Shown in pieces: positions 15,730 to 18,448 of a stretch of DNA of 18,448 nt. The position numbers and the translations under genes were made by a program. This DNA comes from DATLBA01 sp035527275 (GTDB lineage: Bacteria > Planctomycetota > Phycisphaerae > FEN-1346). Location: positions 1 through 18,448 of the forward strand of contig DATLBA010000140.1 of assembly GCA_035527275.1 (NCBI GenBank), read 5' to 3'. Position 1 is the first letter of the stretch; each line of letters starts with the position of its first letter. Under the pieces are notes generated by a model that saw only the letters and a program-made list of their open reading frames with translations, was not told the DNA's origin and made no database searches.

Positions 15730-15901
15730 TCGTGCGCCCTTTGCCAGCGGCCTTCCTGCCACCCTGATTTTCTTCTCGGCAGCCGCTTGGTCTGTCGGCT
15801 TCCGGTCTTCTTATCCGGGATTGCGGTGAAGCCGGCGCGGATGTTTTCGCGGTCCCTCAGGGAGTGAGCGACGAGCGTCTTCAACTCCAGGGAAGGAGAC
15901 C

Positions 15902-15930
15902 TTGCGGCTGCTCCCGGTGGCCGCTAATAT
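15902..15930 (+). promoter_or_regulatory. Promoter for purF
   Basis: TTGCGG (15902-15907) and TAATAT (15925-15930) with a 17-nt spacer. The start near 15937 leaves a leader of about 44 nt. Confidence 0.55.
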
Positions 15931-15980
15931 ATGCTCCGGGTAGAGACTCTGACCGTCACTCTTATCGGAAGGGGTGCTTG

Positions 15981-17384
15981 ATGGGCGGTTTCTTTGGTGT
16001 CGTCTCGAAGACGGATTGCATACACGACCTGTTCTACGGGACCGATTACCATTCCCACCTGGGAACCAAGCGCGGAGGACTTGCCGTCCGCGACGCCAGC
16101 GGGTTCAGCCGCTTCATCCACGACATCACGAACGCCCAGTTCCGATCCAAGTTTGAAGACGATATCGGGAAAATGCGCGGCACGCGGGGTATCGGCGTCA
16201 TCAGCGACTACGAGGACCAGCCGCTCATCATCGGCTCACATTTGGGCCTCTATGCCATCGTCACTGTCGGCGTCGTGCATAACGCCCAGCGTCTGGCCAA
16301 GGAGGCCTTCAAGAGACGGACCACGCACTTTTCGGAGATGGGCGGCGGCGAAATCAATCCCACCGAGTTGGTGGCCACCCTGATCAACCAGGAAGCCACG
16401 TTCGAGGACGGCATCCGGCGGGCTCAGGAAGCGATCGAGGGCTCGTGCTCTCTGCTCCTGCTGACGGACCACGGCATCTACGCCGCACGCGACCGTCTCG
16501 GCCGGACACCCGTCGTCATCGGCGAAAAGCAGGGGGGGCGCGCCGCCACACTGGAAACGTGCGCCTTTCCGAATCTTGGTTATGAGGTCATCCGATACCT
16601 GGGGCCCGGCGAAATCGTCCTCATCACGGAAGACGGAATGGAAGTAAAAGGGGCGCCCGGCTCGAAAATGCAGATCTGCTCCTTCCTGTGGGTGTACTAC
16701 GGCTACCCGGCGTCCTGTTACGAGGGTGTCAACGTGGAGGTCGTCAGGAACCGCTGCGGAGCGGCGCTGGCGCGTCGCGGCGACCAGAACGTCGACTTGG
16801 TGGCCGGGATACCCGATTCAGGAACCGGCCACGCCATCGGCTACGCCGACGAGGCACGGGTGCCGTATCGCAGGCCCTTCGTTAAATATACGCCCACTTG
16901 GGCCCGCAGTTTCATGCCGCAGGACCAGCGCATCCGAGACCTTGTGGCCCGGATGAAGTTGGTTCCCATCCGCGAACTCATCGAGGCCAAGCGGCTGCTC
17001 TTCTGCGAGGATTCCATCGTCCGAGGGACACAGTTGCAGGACATCATCCGGCGGCTCTACGATTATGGCGCAAGGGAGGTACACATGCGGCCGGCGTGTC
17101 CGCCGCTCATCTGGGGGTGCAAGTTCCTGAATTTCTCGCGGTCCCGCTCCGAACTGGACCTTGCGGCAAGGAAGGCGATTCAGGAATTGGAAGGTCCGGA
17201 CAAACGGCCCCTTGCCGCCTATGCCGACCCCGAGTCCGAAGCGCACCGGCAGATGGTGGACGCGATCCGCAAGCGGCTGAATCTGACTTCCCTGCGATAT
17301 CAGCGGCTGGAGGACCTCATCGAGGCCATCGGCCTTCCGAAAGCGAAACTCTGCACCTATTGCTGGGACGGCGCGGAAGGATAG
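15981..17384 (+). CDS. purF: Amidophosphoribosyltransferase homologue lacking the glutaminase cysteine
   Basis: PurF transfers ammonia from glutamine to PRPP, the first step of purine synthesis. This 467-residue homologue keeps the PRPP loop (CEDSIVRGT, Glu343-Asp344) and the four cysteines that bind the 4Fe-4S cluster in Bacillus PurF: Cys233 (ICSFLW), Cys380 (GCKF), Cys458 and Cys461 (CTYC). The N-terminal glutaminase fold is recognisable (HLGTKRGG, VVHNAQRL), but the protein starts MGGFFGVV where active enzymes have Cys-Gly, the HNG oxyanion motif reads HNA, and the usual Arg in the HxRYST motif is not seen. It may use free ammonia or another donor, or have a regulatory role. The ATG at 15981 follows AAGGGG by 6 nt. 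The frame is open upstream to 15864, but that stretch contains the promoter. It converges with hisF, 38 nt apart. Confidence 0.88.
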   Translation: MGGFFGVVSKTDCIHDLFYGTDYHSHLGTKRGGLAVRDASGFSRFIHDITNAQFRSKFEDDIGKMRGTRGIGVISDYEDQPLIIGSHLGLYAIVTVGVVHNAQRLAKEAFKRRTTHFSEMGGGEINPTELVATLINQEATFEDGIRRAQEAIEGSCSLLLLTDHGIYAARDRLGRTPVVIGEKQGGRAATLETCAFPNLGYEVIRYLGPGEIVLITEDGMEVKGAPGSKMQICSFLWVYYGYPASCYEGVNVEVVRNRCGAALARRGDQNVDLVAGIPDSGTGHAIGYADEARVPYRRPFVKYTPTWARSFMPQDQRIRDLVARMKLVPIRELIEAKRLLFCEDSIVRGTQLQDIIRRLYDYGAREVHMRPACPPLIWGCKFLNFSRSRSELDLAARKAIQELEGPDKRPLAAYADPESEAHRQMVDAIRKRLNLTSLRYQRLEDLIEAIGLPKAKLCTYCWDGAEG

Positions 17385-17422
17385 GGCGCCTGCGGCTGCA
17401 AACGGCTGGCGCGCCGGCCCGC

Positions 17423-18187
17423 TTAGAGCCGCACCGGCACGCCGCGCTCGGCCAGATACCTCTTCATCTCCCGGATGGTGAACGTCCCGAAGTGCGCGAT
17501 GGATGCGACGAGGACCGCGTCAGCGTGGCCTTCGACGATGGCCTCATAAAGGTGTTCAAGAGTGCCCGCCCCGCCGGATGCGATGACCGGCACGCCGACG
17601 GCATCGGCGATGGCCCGGGTCATCGCAATATCGTAGCCGGCCTGGGTTCCGTCGGCGTCCATGCTGGTCGGGAGGATTGTGCCGGCCCCAAGCCCGGCAA
17701 CCTTCGCAGCCCATTCCACCGCGTCAAGTCCTGTGGGCTCCCGGCCGCCGCTGACGACCACCTCAAAGCCCGACGGCGTATCCGACGAGGCGCGGGTGTC
17801 GATGGCGACCACCACCTTCTCGCTCCCGAATTGCTCTGCCGCCTCCTTTACAAACTCGGGCCGGCGCACGGCGGCCGTGTTGATGGATACCTTGCTCGCG
17901 CCGACGTCCAGGAGAGCCTGGATGTCCTCGGCGCTCCCGATTCCCCCGCCGACGGTGAGCGGCACGGAGATTCGCTCGGCCGTTCGCCGGACGGCGTCGA
18001 GCAGGGTCTTACGCCCCTCGACCGTGGCGGTGATGTCCAGGAAGACCAACTCGTCCGCGCCGGCCTCGCTGTAGGCGGCGCCTGCCTCGGCGGGGTCGCC
18101 CACTTCCTGTAATTCGACGAAGTGGACGCCTTTGACCAACCGCCCGTCCTTCACGTCGAGACAGGGGATGATTCTCCGATAATCCAC
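17423..18187 (-). CDS. hisF: Imidazole glycerol phosphate synthase cyclase subunit
   Basis: Cyclase half of IGP synthase. With HisH-supplied ammonia it converts PRFAR to imidazole glycerol phosphate and AICAR, joining histidine and purine synthesis. It has 254 residues, the family norm. With the GTG start at 18187 the two catalytic aspartates fall exactly at Asp11 (IIPCLDVKDG) and Asp130 (VVVAIDTR), the canonical numbering, which fixes the start. GGGAGG lies 8 nt upstream. Phosphate-binding loops GGGIGS and ASGGAGT are present. The frame extends upstream to 18355, but that part is translated tRNA remnant and promoter. HisH and HisA are not in the window. It appears to have its own promoter. 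AICAR output feeds purines, but adjacency to purF may be chance. Confidence 0.96.
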   Translation of the reverse strand: MDYRRIIPCLDVKDGRLVKGVHFVELQEVGDPAEAGAAYSEAGADELVFLDITATVEGRKTLLDAVRRTAERISVPLTVGGGIGSAEDIQALLDVGASKVSINTAAVRRPEFVKEAAEQFGSEKVVVAIDTRASSDTPSGFEVVVSGGREPTGLDAVEWAAKVAGLGAGTILPTSMDADGTQAGYDIAMTRAIADAVGVPVIASGGAGTLEHLYEAIVEGHADAVLVASIAHFGTFTIREMKRYLAERGVPVRL

Positions 18188-18267
18188 GTCTTGTTCCTCC
18201 CGTCCAATGGCATCAAGGAAGAAAGCCGCCGCGGCCACGCGGTTCGTGACGGCGTCCGGTTCGGAAG

Positions 18268-18310
18268 TGGCGAGGGCGACGGGATTCGAACCCACAACCA
18301 CCGGACCAAC
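18268..18310 (-). tRNA. tRNA 3' fragment in the hisF leader (not a functional gene)
   Basis: On the minus strand a T arm (GTGGG, loop TTCGAAT, CCCGT) is followed by acceptor strand CGCCCTC, a G and CCA ending at 18268. The matching 5' acceptor strand (GAGGGCG), D arm and full anticodon arm are absent upstream. It is a different tRNA from tRNA-Val. It lies within the transcript expected from the hisF promoter. Likely a leftover att site of another element or a truncated tRNA gene. Confidence 0.6.
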
Positions 18311-18312
18311 CC

Positions 18313-18340
18313 AATATAGGACACCCGTAAAGGTTGTCAA
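18313..18340 (-). promoter_or_regulatory. Near-consensus promoter upstream of hisF
   Basis: Minus-strand TTGACA (18340-18335), a perfect -35 box, and TATATT (18318-18313) with a 16-nt spacer. The start near 18306 gives a leader of about 118 nt containing the tRNA fragment. It may be the surviving promoter of the lost tRNA gene, now driving hisF. Confidence 0.65.
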
Positions 18341-18416
18341 CGGGGTTTTCCTCAAAGCAGAATTTGCCGAAGAGCCTGAGGGTCATCAGGTTATGGGTCA
18401 GGACCCGCAGGCCGCC

Positions 18417-18432
18417 GCCCGCCGTAGCGGGC
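18417..18432. repeat. Palindrome, variant copy 3
   Basis: GCCCGC and GCGGGC arms around CGTA, followed by GGCCCGCG. It is a variant of the palindromes at 2710-2723 and 3872-3885. The stretch 18341-18448 shows no gene. Confidence 0.5.
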
Positions 18433-18448
18433 TTTGGCCCGCGTAGGC

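Larger units (their letters stand above)
15500..15730 (-). pseudogene. Integrase C-terminal-tail remnant abutting attR
   Basis: A 76-residue frame. Its first residues (MVGARGLELS) are the antisense of the right att core, and it ends IDAWPNLPEAVKAGIVAMVRASGSD. I recall this type of tail (acidic residue, short helix with AWPxLPEAVKAGIVAMV) at the C-termini of planctomycete tyrosine recombinases. In the circular form of such an element the integrase gene would read across the att site into this segment, so integration separates the tail from the body. Here the body is missing from the left end. No catalytic Arg-His-Arg-Tyr residues are in this piece. It could also be a free-standing small ORF. 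Confidence 0.45.

Noticed and set aside
15717..15883. Minus-strand frame to the right of attR (about 50 codons, TLVAHSLRDRENIRAGFTAIP...)
   Set aside because: It looks somewhat protein-like, but it has no good start or ribosome site, overlaps the purF promoter and ends in the att core. It could be a relic, but support is too weak.
15864..15980. N-terminal extension of PurF by 39 residues
   Set aside because: It contains the likely promoter, has no ribosome site and does not supply a Cys-Gly N-terminus. The ATG at 15981 fits better.
17385..17422. Shared terminator between convergent purF and hisF
   Set aside because: The 38-nt gap is GC-rich with weak self-complementarity and no T-run on either strand.

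Overview
This is a GC-rich bacterial chromosome segment. It is most likely from the Planctomycetota (class Phycisphaerae or a relative), though that is an inference. The supporting signs are a PurF of the type whose protein starts Met-Gly-Gly with no nucleophilic cysteine, an integrase-tail peptide of a kind I associate with planctomycete tyrosine recombinases, an S1 protein with a long acidic tail, and dispersed intergenic palindromes. No rRNA or other phylogenetic marker is available to settle it.

Left flank (1-4018). A minus-strand block reads ispA (polyprenyl diphosphate synthase), dxs (DXP synthase), nadK (NAD kinase, running off the left edge). It supplies the first step and the prenyl-chain step of isoprenoid synthesis plus NADP. 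The ispA-dxs gap holds a nested inverted repeat. The divergent region between ispA and rpsA carries a good promoter on each strand and a second nested palindrome.

Centre-left (4019-7221). rpsA (six S1 domains) is transcribed rightwards behind a structured leader. It converges on a minus-strand TIM-barrel sugar-phosphate isomerase/epimerase. A complete tRNA-Val(UAC) gene with encoded CCA and its own promoter follows.

Centre (7222-15729), the main result. The last 24 bp of tRNA-Val are repeated perfectly, in direct orientation, at 15706-15729. This is the signature of an element integrated by a tyrosine recombinase into the tRNA 3' end. The 8.5 kb between the copies carries one plus-strand operon for tripartite heavy-metal efflux, probably Cu(I)/Ag(I): a lipoprotein outer-membrane factor (CusC-like), a small YHS-type cysteine lipoprotein, a membrane-fusion protein with two separate heavy-metal-binding motifs and a His-rich tail (CusB-like), and a 1303-residue RND pump (CusA-like). 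The pump keeps the CusA methionine triad and has large insertions. No integrase is present. Only a peptide resembling an integrase C-terminal tail remains beside the right att site, so the element looks decayed and fixed.

Right flank (15730-18448). A PurF homologue keeps its PRPP loop and all four Fe-S cysteines but lacks the glutaminase cysteine. It converges on hisF (minus strand). The hisF leader contains a 3' fragment of another tRNA directly downstream of a near-consensus promoter, and a third palindrome copy lies near the window end.

How the genes work together. The flanks are housekeeping (isoprenoids, translation, purine and histidine synthesis). The island adds a metal-export pathway in which periplasmic and lipid-anchored metal-binding modules (YHS lipoprotein, two motifs on the adaptor) could hand metal to the pump. 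No metal-responsive regulator is encoded on the island.
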